Both the position numbers and the translations under genes were made by a program. Positions 1 through 6,166 of a DNA stretch of 11,859 nucleotides are shown here, piece after piece. Source of the DNA: an uncultured Prevotella sp. (lineage in GTDB: Bacteria > Bacteroidota > Bacteroidia > Bacteroidales > Bacteroidaceae). Below the pieces are notes generated by a model. The model searched no databases, was not told the DNA's origin, and saw only the letters and a program-made list of their open reading frames with translations. Every line of letters begins with the position of its first letter. The first letter of the stretch is position 1. The stretch covers positions 1 to 11,859 of the forward strand of contig CAKPWR010000070.1 of the NCBI GenBank assembly GCA_934196725.1, read 5' to 3'.

Positions 1-671
1 TAGGCACGGTAGGTGCTCTTCTTGAAACCGAGGAATACCAGTGGCAGACAGTATCTGATTACATCGTCGAGATACATGATGTTGTCGAAACCATCGCTTG
101 CCGGTACCTTCACCCAGCGTCCATAGACTCTATCCGGTACCTTTACCACGGCATATTTCTTCTTCTTGTCATCCTCAGCCTTTTCTACGGCGAGGTAGAT
201 GCGGTTGTCCTCCAGAGTAGAGAGGTCGTCTATCTCGTTGAGCCAGATAGGGTTGACAGAACCATTGAGCTTGTCGTAGAAGAACTGCGTGAGGAAATCC
301 TTCTGCTCGTCGTTGAGCTGGTCTTCGGTGAGCAGGCGAACCTTGTGTACTTCAAGCTCTCGGAAAACTGTATCCACCGCTTCAGTGTATTCTTTCGAAT
401 AAGATTCATTGAGCTTATTAATTGTTTTGAGAGATTTCTTGATCTGTGCTTCGGTATCCTTTTCGAGCTTCTGGTCGAGCATGCGGTTGAGGGATGCTAC
501 GCGGACGCGGAAGAACTCATCGAGGTTATTGGAGTAAATACCGAGGAAAGAGAGGCGCTCCAACAATGGCACATACTCTTTCTCTGCCTCCTGCAGAATG
601 CGATGGTTGAAGTACATCCAACTGATATCGCGCTCTACATAAGCTTTCTTCATTATGTCTTCTCTTGTCAT
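1..671 (-). CDS. ppk1: Polyphosphate kinase 1, N-terminal part (cut by window edge)
   Basis: PPK1 makes inorganic polyphosphate from the gamma-phosphate of ATP, reversibly. The visible 223 codons give the PPK N-terminal domain: RDISWMYFNHRILQEAE at about residues 14-30, then FLGIYSNNLDEFFRVRVA around residues 43-60, both near-diagnostic of the family. The catalytic domains with the phosphorylated histidine lie beyond base 1, so activity cannot be judged. The start at 671 gives MTREDIMKKAY; an in-frame ATG at 653 with AGAGAAG upstream is an equally possible start. The leucine-rich repeat gene on the same strand stops 25 bases upstream, so the two are probably one transcript. Neighbours (an OprP-type porin and a Pho-box-like array) suggest phosphate control, which is inference. 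Confidence 0.93.
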   Translation of the reverse strand, partial: MTREDIMKKAYVERDISWMYFNHRILQEAEKEYVPLLERLSFLGIYSNNLDEFFRVRVASLNRMLDQKLEKDTEAQIKKSLKTINKLNESYSKEYTEAVDTVFRELEVHKVRLLTEDQLNDEQKDFLTQFFYDKLNGSVNPIWLNEIDDLSTLEDNRIYLAVEKAEDDKKKKYAVVKVPDRVYGRWVKVPASDGFDNIMYLDDVIRYCLPLVFLGFKKSTYRA

Positions 672-696
672 GATTGTTCTAGTTTATTATTTTGAG

Positions 697-1323
697 TTAC
701 TTTGTCTTTGCAAGCTCTTTCTTCGCCTTCTTTTCGACCTTCTTTTCAGGAGTTTCAGCCTTCTTCTTTGGATCTTCCAAAACCAGGTAATCGGTGTCGC
801 CATCGATAAAGTGGAGCTCCTTGCGGAAGAACTTGCTGCTTCCTGCCGGCACGATGATATCGTGCAACTGGTCGCAGTCGTCAAAGGTATGACGGCCTAC
901 CTTTTCTGGGGTACCTGCGAAGGTAACCTTCTTCAACTTGTCGCACTCTGCAAAGGCATAGCTTTTTACAACCTTTACGCCCGCAGGTACATAAACGTTA
1001 TCCAATTCATCACAATCGTAGAAAGCATCGTGCTCGATTTCCTTTACGCTGTTGGCGATGATTACGTTCTTGAGGGCCTTCTTGCCACGGAATGCCATCT
1101 CGCCGATAATCTCCACTCCCTCTGGAATGGTGAAGCTTGTCGCCTGACTCATACAATATACCAGACGCTTCTTGTCGTTGGTATAAACTGCATCGCCATC
1201 ATACTCAAAACTGTCGCTGTCAATCTTCTGCAAAGCGAGATTGAGCACCAAGTTTTCAAACTTACCGTCTTTCTTGGAACTCTTCTTAAGAATCTCCAAG
1301 ATTGCTTTCTTATTTTCCTTCAT
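697..1323 (-). CDS. Small BspA-like leucine-rich repeat protein with lysine-rich tail
   Basis: A 208-residue protein with four tandem repeats of about 23 residues (roughly residues 64-155) of the LRR_5/BspA type, pattern IPxGVxxIGxxAFxxCxxLxxV; examples are IPEGVEIIGEMAF and VPAGVKVVKSYAFAECDKL. There is no signal peptide, lipobox or membrane segment, unlike secreted BspA proteins, so it is probably cytoplasmic. The N-terminus (residues 1-33) looks helical and lysine-rich. The tail (residues 184-208) is almost only Lys, Glu and Ala. The start at 1323 is chosen because the longer reading from 1383 would run through the -7 promoter element at 1361-1368. It is followed closely by ppk1, so co-transcription is likely. 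LRR_5 domains bind proteins; the actual partner is unknown. Confidence 0.85.
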   Translation of the reverse strand: MKENKKAILEILKKSSKKDGKFENLVLNLALQKIDSDSFEYDGDAVYTNDKKRLVYCMSQATSFTIPEGVEIIGEMAFRGKKALKNVIIANSVKEIEHDAFYDCDELDNVYVPAGVKVVKSYAFAECDKLKKVTFAGTPEKVGRHTFDDCDQLHDIIVPAGSSKFFRKELHFIDGDTDYLVLEDPKKKAETPEKKVEKKAKKELAKTK

Positions 1324-1360
1324 CCTATATATATTATTATATGTTGTTTCTTTTCGACTG

Positions 1361-1368
1361 CAAAGGTA
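1361..1368 (-). promoter_or_regulatory. -7 promoter element for the LRR-ppk1 transcript
   Basis: Read on the minus strand this is TACCTTTG, an exact match to the Bacteroidota -7 element TAnnTTTG, 38 bases upstream of the LRR start codon. No convincing TTTG is present about 20 bases further upstream, so the -33 half is weak or is replaced by an activator. Confidence 0.6.
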
Positions 1369-1399
1369 CGACGATATTTTCAAACGTAAAAGAAAAAGC

Positions 1400-1479
1400 G
1401 ATTACGTGTTTGTGACGATGATGTTACGATGGTATTACCGGTGTTACAGTTATATTACGAGTGTTACAAATCTATGATG
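1400..1479 (+). promoter_or_regulatory. Pho-box-like array of 7-base direct repeats
   Basis: Half-sites seen directly: GATTACG at 1400, TGTGACG at 1411, TGTTACG at 1422, TATTACC at 1433, TGTTACA at 1442, TATTACG at 1453, TGTTACA at 1462 and a degenerate TATGATG at 1473. Steps are 11, 11, 11, 9, 11, 9 and 11 bases, so most are 7-base repeats with 4-base spacers. TGTTAC itself recurs exactly every 20 bases (1422, 1442, 1462). Two weaker sites, TAATACT at 1491 and TTTTACG at 1502, are also 11 bases apart, and the second overlaps the porin -33 position. PhoB/PhoP-class (OmpR family) regulators bind head-to-tail repeats of this period. Assignment to the Pho response rests on the flanking porin and ppk1 genes and is inference. 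Confidence 0.6.
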
Positions 1480-1485
1480 TAACAC
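1461..1485. repeat. Perfect 8-base inverted repeat inside the porin upstream region
   Basis: GTGTTACA (1461-1468) and TGTAACAC (1478-1485) are exact reverse complements separated by 9 bases. The left arm is also the last strong half-site of the direct-repeat array. It could be an operator palindrome for a dimeric regulator, a small hairpin, or an inverted additional half-site. It ends 41 bases before the porin -7 element. Confidence 0.5.
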
Positions 1486-1502
1486 CTTTGTAATACTTAT
1501 GT

Positions 1503-1534
1503 TTTACGGTAGAAATATCTTCTCCTTACCTTTG
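1503..1534 (+). promoter_or_regulatory. Promoter of the OprP-like porin
   Basis: TACCTTTG at 1527-1534 matches TAnnTTTG exactly. The expected -33 position 20 bases upstream (1503-1506) reads TTTA, three of four bases of TTTG. A weak -33 box next to an upstream direct-repeat array fits an activator-dependent promoter. The leader to the start codon at 1587 is about 45 bases. Confidence 0.65.
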
Positions 1535-1586
1535 CAGGCGAAAATAAACAAAATCAGATTTACGTGTATATATAATAAGGTAAGAA

Positions 1587-2648
1587 ATGAAGAAGAAAAC
1601 GTATTTGTTGATGGCACTCTCGATGGTGTCGATGGGAATGAATGCCCAGAATTCTGGAAAAAGCTCTGTTGAGAAGGGCATTGAGAATTTCGCCAAGACC
1701 ATGACCATTGGTGGAACCATCCGCTCAAAGTATGAGTACCAGACCGAAGAGGGGGAGGGACGATTCGAGGTGCGTACAGCCCGCATCAACGTGGCTGGCA
1801 ATGTAACACCTGTTGTAAGCTACAAGGCGGAAATTGACCTCTGTGATGAGGGTAAGATCAAGATGCTCGATGCCTATACACGCATCAAGCCTTGGAAGAC
1901 CCTGCAGTTCACAATCGGTCAGGAGCGTGTGCCATTCACCATCGATGCTCACCGTTCTCCTCATTCGCAGTATTTCGCCAACCGTTCGTTCATCGCCAAG
2001 CAGGTGGGTAACGTGCGCGACGTGGGTGCTGAAATCGGATACACCTGGAATGTCGGTTTCCCTATCGTGGTGAATGCCGGTATCTTCAACGGTTCGGGCT
2101 TGACCAACCAGAAGGATTTCTGGACCAAGGGTGTCAACTATTCTGCCAAGGCTCAGTTTCTCTTCCCGAATGTGAACCTGGTGTTGAGTACCCAGAAGAT
2201 CAAGCCATCTGATATCACCGTCAATATGTATGATGCGGGTATCACCTTCCACAAGGGCGGTTTCATAGCAGAGGTTGAGTATCTTTACAAGCACTATAGC
2301 AAGGATGCCTTCCATGATGTGCATGCTTTCGATGGCTTCATCTGCTATGACATTCCGGTTATCAATCCAAAGAGTATCATCAGAAAGGTTTCGCCATTGG
2401 CAAGATATGATTTCATGAGCGACCACAGCGATGGTACCCGATATGGCGGTTCTGATACCGAACTCGGTGCCTTGAAGATCAATGATTACAAGCGCCATCG
2501 TGTTACAGGCGGTGTAACCCTGAGCCTTGCCAAGCCATTCATCTCTGATATCCGTATCAACTACGAGAAGTATTTCTATCGCAAGGGCGGCATCGCCAAG
2601 ACTTCAGAAAAGGATAAGATTGTTGTGGAGTTCATGACAAAATTCTAG
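1587..2648 (+). CDS. Phosphate-selective porin O/P family (OprP-like) outer-membrane porin
   Basis: A 353-residue outer-membrane beta-barrel of the Porin_O_P family, which in Pseudomonas includes the phosphate and polyphosphate channels OprP and OprO. The signal peptide is residues 1-20 (KKK, then a Met/Leu/Ala-rich core ending MNA before Gln21). The mature part has alternating barrel strands such as GGTIRSKYEYQ and FEVRTARINVAGN, the family-typical IGQERVPF, and R144-D145 in NVRDVGAEIGY. The chain ends in Phe, usual for outer-membrane barrels. Length is somewhat short for the family. The start has AAGG/TAAG just upstream. The gene stands alone, with its own promoter, the repeat array upstream and a strong terminator downstream. 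Selectivity for phosphate cannot be proven from sequence; Bacteroidota members of this family are diverse. Confidence 0.85.
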   Translation: MKKKTYLLMALSMVSMGMNAQNSGKSSVEKGIENFAKTMTIGGTIRSKYEYQTEEGEGRFEVRTARINVAGNVTPVVSYKAEIDLCDEGKIKMLDAYTRIKPWKTLQFTIGQERVPFTIDAHRSPHSQYFANRSFIAKQVGNVRDVGAEIGYTWNVGFPIVVNAGIFNGSGLTNQKDFWTKGVNYSAKAQFLFPNVNLVLSTQKIKPSDITVNMYDAGITFHKGGFIAEVEYLYKHYSKDAFHDVHAFDGFICYDIPVINPKSIIRKVSPLARYDFMSDHSDGTRYGGSDTELGALKINDYKRHRVTGGVTLSLAKPFISDIRINYEKYFYRKGGIAKTSEKDKIVVEFMTKF

Positions 2649-2689
2649 TCAGGGATAATTCTTGAATCTCTAACTCTTGGAAAACCAAT

Positions 2690-2725
2690 AAGCCCGGCAG
2701 GATTCAGCGAATCTTGCCGGGCTTT
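2690..2725. terminator. Bidirectional intrinsic terminator between porin and hisB
   Basis: AAGCCCGGCAGGATTC (2690-2705) and GAATCTTGCCGGGCTT (2709-2724) form a stem of about 16 base pairs with a single G-U pair and a 3-base loop AGC. It lies between convergent genes. The plus strand continues CTTTAAATTT, and the minus strand continues with a T-rich stretch (TTATTGGTTTT), so it can serve both genes. Confidence 0.85.
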
Positions 2726-2728
2726 AAA

Positions 2729-2756
2729 TTTAACACTTAACATTTAACACTTAACA
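2729..2756. repeat. Two tandem copies of a 14-base repeat
   Basis: TTTAACACTTAACA occurs at 2729-2742 and again at 2743-2756 with no mismatch, directly after the terminator and just before the hisB stop codon. Its TTAAC core resembles the TTAACTCC repeats at 9807-9870, which also sit between convergent gene ends. Confidence 0.8.
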
Positions 2757-2759
2757 TTA

Positions 2760-3836
2760 TTACAGCATTCCCTTAGAGCTAGGAAGCTCGAAGTGGTAGA
2801 TGTCTCTCTTCACCGCCATTTTCAGCGAGCGGGCAAGCGCCTTGAAGATGCCTTCTATCTTGTGATGCTCGTTCTCACCCTCAGCCTTGATGTTGAGGTT
2901 CATCTTTGCCGCATCACTCAGACTCTTGAAGAAATGCTTGAACATCTCGGTTGGCATTTCTCCCACCTTCTCTCTCTGGAATTCTGCATCCCAGATCAGC
3001 CAAGGACGGCCACCGAAATCCAATGCTACCTGACAGAGACAATCATCCATGGGCAGAGAGTAGCCGTATCTCTCGATGCCACGCTTGTCGCCCAGCGCCT
3101 GCAGCAGGCATTCGCCCAGGGCAATACCCGTATCCTCAATGGTGTGATGCTCATCCACATAGAGGTCGCCCTTGGTGTGGATGGTGAGGTCCATCATGCC
3201 GTGCTTGCCTATCTGCTCCAGCATGTGGTCGAAGAAACCGAGACCGGTAGAGATGTCGCATTTGCCACTGCCATCGAGATTTACCTTGATGTAGATATCC
3301 GTCTCCTTGGTGGTGCGCTTCACTTCTGCGATGCGGTCGCCGGCAAAGAGAATCTCGGCAATCTTATCCCAGTCCATGCCCTCTTTTCCGAGAATCAGAC
3401 TCTTGCAACCCAGGTTTTCGGCAAGCTGGGCATCGGTTTCACGGTCGCCGATTACATAACTGTTTGCCATATCGTAGGCTGGGTTGTCGATGTATTCGGT
3501 CAGCATGCCCGTGCCCGGCTTTCTCATTGGTGAGTTATCCTCCGGGAAGTGGCGGTCGATGTGCTGCTTGGCGAAGTGGATGCCCTCGCTCTCCAGGGTC
3601 TGGATGATGAAGTTGTGTACTGGCCAGAAGGTATCCTCCGGAAAGGAGTCGGTGCCCAAGCCGTCCTGGTTGCTCACCATCACCAGCTCGTAGTCAGTGT
3701 GCTGGGCAATGAAGGCGAGGTTGCGGAACACGCCCTTGGTAAATACCAATTTCTCGAAGCTGTCAATCTGCTCATCCTCTGGTTCCTGAATCAGAGTTCC
3801 ATCGCGGTCGATGAAGAGTAATCTTGTCTGTTTCAT
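2760..3836 (-). CDS. hisB: Bifunctional histidinol-phosphatase / imidazoleglycerol-phosphate dehydratase
   Basis: HisB carries two steps of histidine biosynthesis in the cytoplasm: dehydration of imidazole glycerol phosphate and dephosphorylation of L-histidinol phosphate. The 358 residues match the fused form. The N-terminal HAD phosphatase has DRDGTL (D10, D12), SNQDGLG (55-61), RKPG (105-108) and GDRETD (130-135). The dehydratase begins near residue 172, with [28 protein letters not shown] and [15 protein letters not shown] supplying the metal-binding histidines. In the zinc loop known from E. coli HisB (Cys-x-His ... Cys-x-Cys) this protein has [15 protein letters not shown] (93-107), so the cysteines are replaced. 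The start has AAGAGA upstream. It is not next to other his genes; the closest upstream gene is a membrane protein 28 bases away. Confidence 0.96.
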   Translation of the reverse strand: MKQTRLLFIDRDGTLIQEPEDEQIDSFEKLVFTKGVFRNLAFIAQHTDYELVMVSNQDGLGTDSFPEDTFWPVHNFIIQTLESEGIHFAKQHIDRHFPEDNSPMRKPGTGMLTEYIDNPAYDMANSYVIGDRETDAQLAENLGCKSLILGKEGMDWDKIAEILFAGDRIAEVKRTTKETDIYIKVNLDGSGKCDISTGLGFFDHMLEQIGKHGMMDLTIHTKGDLYVDEHHTIEDTGIALGECLLQALGDKRGIERYGYSLPMDDCLCQVALDFGGRPWLIWDAEFQREKVGEMPTEMFKHFFKSLSDAAKMNLNIKAEGENEHHKIEGIFKALARSLKMAVKRDIYHFELPSSKGML

Positions 3837-3864
3837 TTTCTCTTAGTGTTTTATGCTAATATGA

Positions 3865-4542
3865 TTAATACTTTTCCATTTCTGTGGTTGTCATCTGTTG
3901 ACTGTCCTTCTGCTTCTGCTTTTCTTCATCTGTCACCTTGTACGAACCATAAAGGTATGCCAAGGATATGCCAAGCCAGCTCAGTGCATAGATGATAAGG
4001 AGGCTGGTGATGGTGAAGACGAGGAAGAGGAGTGGGGTGAAGTACCCTGGTACTCCCAGTGGGTCGCCATCAAGAGCGCCTAGCTGTGAGTAGAACTGGG
4101 CGATGATGAGGATGATGGAAGGCAAGGCTGCGATAAAGGTGGCGATGCCTACAATCATGATACCGAGGAAGCAAGTCATGAAGAAACCTCCAAAGTGACG
4201 GAGGATACGGAGCAAAGACTTGCCAACCTTGCGCTTTTCGCCCTTTGCACACAGTTGCTTTCGTGGCATGAGATACCAAAACGAAATGACAGCCATGACG
4301 ATGGTGGCTAAGTAAATGATGGTTTGCAGAATGAATGATGCCATCGGATTTACTACTCCCCAATCGTGAAGCGACTTGTTGGGGAGGAGAAAGTAGAGTA
4401 CGATAGCCAACAATACCGCAAACGGTACATGTGTTGCCCAAGTTTGCTTGACAAACGATTTAATGTCGCTCGTTACTGTATTGTAGGATGCTTTCATACA
4501 AGCAGTTATGCTGCGCTGCTTAAATAATTCATTTACTTCCAT
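3865..4542 (-). CDS. Unrecognised membrane protein with four hydrophobic segments
   Basis: I do not recognise a named family. The 225-residue product has hydrophobic stretches at about residues 39-54, 68-92, 120-150 (long, with a Pro at 141) and 168-198. A basic loop lies at 94-115 (RKQLCAKGEKRKVGK), which by the positive-inside rule is probably cytoplasmic. The C-terminal tail (202-225) is hydrophilic and rich in Lys, Gln and Thr. There is no signal peptide with a cleavage site and no catalytic motif that I can see. The gene lies 57 bases after the methyltransferase gene and 28 bases before hisB on the same strand, so it is probably the middle gene of a three-gene transcript. A link to histidine synthesis is not supported by sequence. 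Confidence 0.8.
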   Translation of the reverse strand: MEVNELFKQRSITACMKASYNTVTSDIKSFVKQTWATHVPFAVLLAIVLYFLLPNKSLHDWGVVNPMASFILQTIIYLATIVMAVISFWYLMPRKQLCAKGEKRKVGKSLLRILRHFGGFFMTCFLGIMIVGIATFIAALPSIILIIAQFYSQLGALDGDPLGVPGYFTPLLFLVFTITSLLIIYALSWLGISLAYLYGSYKVTDEEKQKQKDSQQMTTTEMEKY

Positions 4543-4599
4543 AACTATCTTGTTTTAATTTCGAATTATCGCTTTTTTGTTTTTTTTGCCCTTTTACCT

Positions 4600-5349
4600 T
4601 TAAAAGTTTCTTCTGAATTCGGAACAGGTAATGGCTGTTGCGATAGCCACGTTCAGGCTATCAGCAGTGGCCCTTCCTTCTGGGAAGTTCGGGATAAGCA
4701 ATTTGTGGTTCACCTTTTTTGCCAAAGCAGGAGAAATACCTTTTCCTTCGTTTCCCATCACGATGAGTCCCCGGTTTTCGAGCGTTTGCTGATAGATGTT
4801 GTCACCGTCCAACAGGGTGCCGTATACGGGAACATCAGCAGGAAGAGATTCTACCAGACCCAGCAAATCGCCATATTCCACCTTTACTCTTGCGATGCTG
4901 CCCATTGTTGCCTGCACCACCTTTGGGTTGTATACATCGGCTGTATCCTGACTGCAATAGATATGGGTGATGCCAAACCAGTCGGCAATGCGGATGATAG
5001 TACCCAGGTTGCCTGGGTCTTGCACGCCATCAAGAGCCAGATTCAGTTCATTGGTGTTGATGCTGTAATCTCCTGATGTTGCCTGTTTGAATACGGCAAG
5101 AACCTGTTGCGGATGCTGCAGGAAACTTACTTTCTTCAGCTCCTCCTCAGTCACTTCGATAACTTCTGTTTGTGCAGGGAAATGCTTGCCGTGGAGCCAC
5201 TCCTGGGTAGCCACAATGAGGTCGGCAGGTTGCAGGGCGAGCAGGTCATCTACTACCTTGAAACCTTCCGCCACGAACTTTCCTTCCTTGTTGCGGTTCT
5301 TCTTCAGTTCGAGCGAACGAATGTATTTTATCTTATTCTTGCTAATCAT
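4600..5349 (-). CDS. TrmH/SpoU-family RNA 2'-O-methyltransferase
   Basis: The product (249 residues) is a SPOUT-class methyltransferase that transfers a methyl group from S-adenosylmethionine to a ribose 2'-OH in tRNA or rRNA. The three SpoU motifs are present: LDGVQDPGNLGTIIRIAD (about 108-125, motif 1 with the N and R), IVMGNEGKGIS (about 195-205, motif 2), and SLNVAIATAI near 231-240 (motif 3 of the knotted SAM site). The N-terminal part (ISKNKIKYIRSLELKKNRNKEG) fits the substrate-binding domain of the RlmB/TrmH-like group. The exact target nucleotide cannot be assigned. It is the first gene of the minus-strand cluster and has a good promoter 30 bases upstream. Confidence 0.93.
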   Translation of the reverse strand: MISKNKIKYIRSLELKKNRNKEGKFVAEGFKVVDDLLALQPADLIVATQEWLHGKHFPAQTEVIEVTEEELKKVSFLQHPQQVLAVFKQATSGDYSINTNELNLALDGVQDPGNLGTIIRIADWFGITHIYCSQDTADVYNPKVVQATMGSIARVKVEYGDLLGLVESLPADVPVYGTLLDGDNIYQQTLENRGLIVMGNEGKGISPALAKKVNHKLLIPNFPEGRATADSLNVAIATAITCSEFRRNF

Positions 5350-5378
5350 TTGTTGATGTTTCTAATCTTTAATGGATG

Positions 5379-5410
5379 CAAAGGTACTCAATTTTCTTTA
5401 AAGTGGCAAA
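5379..5410 (-). promoter_or_regulatory. Promoter of the RNA methyltransferase gene
   Basis: On the minus strand TTTG (5410-5407), a 20-base spacer, then TACCTTTG (5386-5379). Both match the Bacteroidota -33 and -7 elements. The -7 element ends 29 bases before the start codon at 5349. Confidence 0.8.
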
Positions 5411-5425
5411 ATAGTTGTATTAAAT

Positions 5426-5457
5426 TTTGGAAAAGTGAAAAAAAGACTGTATATTTG
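5426..5457 (+). promoter_or_regulatory. Promoter of the toxin-antitoxin pair (and probably the Omp85 gene)
   Basis: TTTG at 5426-5429, 20 bases, then TATATTTG at 5450-5457, matching TAnnTTTG. It is back to back with the methyltransferase promoter, with only 15 bases between the two -33 boxes. No other TAnnTTTG is seen before the Omp85 gene at 6167. Confidence 0.8.
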
Positions 5458-5488
5458 CAGCATATTTCATAAAATAGGAGATTATACA

Positions 5489-5749
5489 ATGAATACAATT
5501 GCTTTAGATAATAAGACATACAGTAATGTGGAGTGGTATGCTCGGCAGAATAATATCAGTGTAACTGAGGCTGTAATATCTGTATTGAACTCTTTCTTGG
5601 ATAAGATCAAATCTAAAGAACATCCTAAGAATAAGTTCTATATATCCCCTGAAGTAAAGGCTTTGGAGGTTGGGTTTAAATGCCCTGAAGGATTATCTGA
5701 AGATTACAAGGAAGAAAAGGCTGACGCATTGATGGAGAAATATTTATGA
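5489..5749 (+). CDS. Antitoxin of a PIN-type toxin-antitoxin pair (DUF6364-like)
   Basis: An 86-residue protein whose first 40 residues (NTIALDNKTYSNVEWYARQ, then NISVTEAVISVLNSFL) have the short strand plus two helices expected of a ribbon-helix-helix DNA-binding domain. The C-terminal part (about 49-86), with FYISPEVKALEVG and a terminal MEKYL, would be the toxin-wrapping region. The start at 5489 is chosen because TAGGAG sits 8 bases upstream, the best Shine-Dalgarno in the window; the reading frame stays open further 5' but runs through the promoter. It overlaps the toxin start by ATGA, so the two are translationally coupled. Antitoxins of this type usually repress their own promoter with the toxin as co-repressor. 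Base composition is visibly more AT-rich than that of the genes on either side. Confidence 0.83.
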   Translation: MNTIALDNKTYSNVEWYARQNNISVTEAVISVLNSFLDKIKSKEHPKNKFYISPEVKALEVGFKCPEGLSEDYKEEKADALMEKYL

Positions 5750-6159
5750 AACTATTTTTAGATACTAATGTCTTGATAGATTTTATCATGGAACGGCCTC
5801 TGTTTTATGATGCTGCAGCTATGATTGTATCGTATGCATTTGAAAAGAAAGTCTCGATTTGTGTATCAACTCTGTCAATAGTTACTGCGAATTTCATTTG
5901 TGTAGAACGTTGCAAAATGCCGATGGAAATATTCCGTCGTAAAATAGACTTCCTGCGTGCTTTTATTGAAGTATGTTCTGTTGATTCTTCTGATATCTAT
6001 CACTCGTATGATGCAGGATGGAAAGATTTTGAGGATGGAGTACAGTATTATTCTGCATTACGTTCGGGTTCAGATTATTTAGTAACCAGAAATTCTAAAG
6101 ATTTTGAAGAGAGTGCTATTAAGGTAGTTTCTACAGAAGAAGCGTGTGCCTTATTGTGA
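5746..6159 (+). CDS. PIN-domain toxin (VapC-like ribonuclease)
   Basis: A 137-residue PIN-domain protein, the usual size for VapC-type endoribonuclease toxins that cut tRNA or other RNA when not bound by antitoxin. Visible motifs are KLFLDTNVLIDF (D6, N8, D12), DFEDGVQYYSAL (D94, E96, D97) and DYLVTRNSKDF (D110, N116, D119). The second conserved acid of classic PIN domains, normally a Glu around residue 45-50, is replaced here by the uncharged STLSIVTANF; this is also my recollection of related Bacteroidota PIN proteins. Together with the overlapping antitoxin it forms a type II module. The stop codon lies 7 bases before the Omp85 start, so toxin mRNA probably continues into that gene. AT-rich like its antitoxin, suggesting acquisition. 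Confidence 0.87.
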   Translation: MKLFLDTNVLIDFIMERPLFYDAAAMIVSYAFEKKVSICVSTLSIVTANFICVERCKMPMEIFRRKIDFLRAFIEVCSVDSSDIYHSYDAGWKDFEDGVQYYSALRSGSDYLVTRNSKDFEESAIKVVSTEEACALL

Positions 6160-6166
6160 TTAAAAG

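Noticed and set aside
655..1389. A long plus-strand open frame of 244 codons opposite the leucine-rich repeat gene
   Set aside because: The minus-strand product has clear LRR_5 repeats; the plus-strand product is Leu/Phe-rich without any family pattern and is an antisense shadow.
1725..2498. A 257-codon minus-strand open frame inside the porin gene
   Set aside because: The porin has a signal peptide, barrel strands and an upstream promoter. The antisense frame has no start signals or recognisable domain.
3837..3864. Histidine attenuator or leader peptide in front of hisB
   Set aside because: The gap is 28 bases with no run of His codons and no hairpin pair.
5458..6166. Insertion sequence or integron cassette carrying the toxin-antitoxin pair
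   Set aside because: No transposase, terminal inverted repeats, recombination site or target duplication was seen at either edge; only AT-rich composition hints at transfer.
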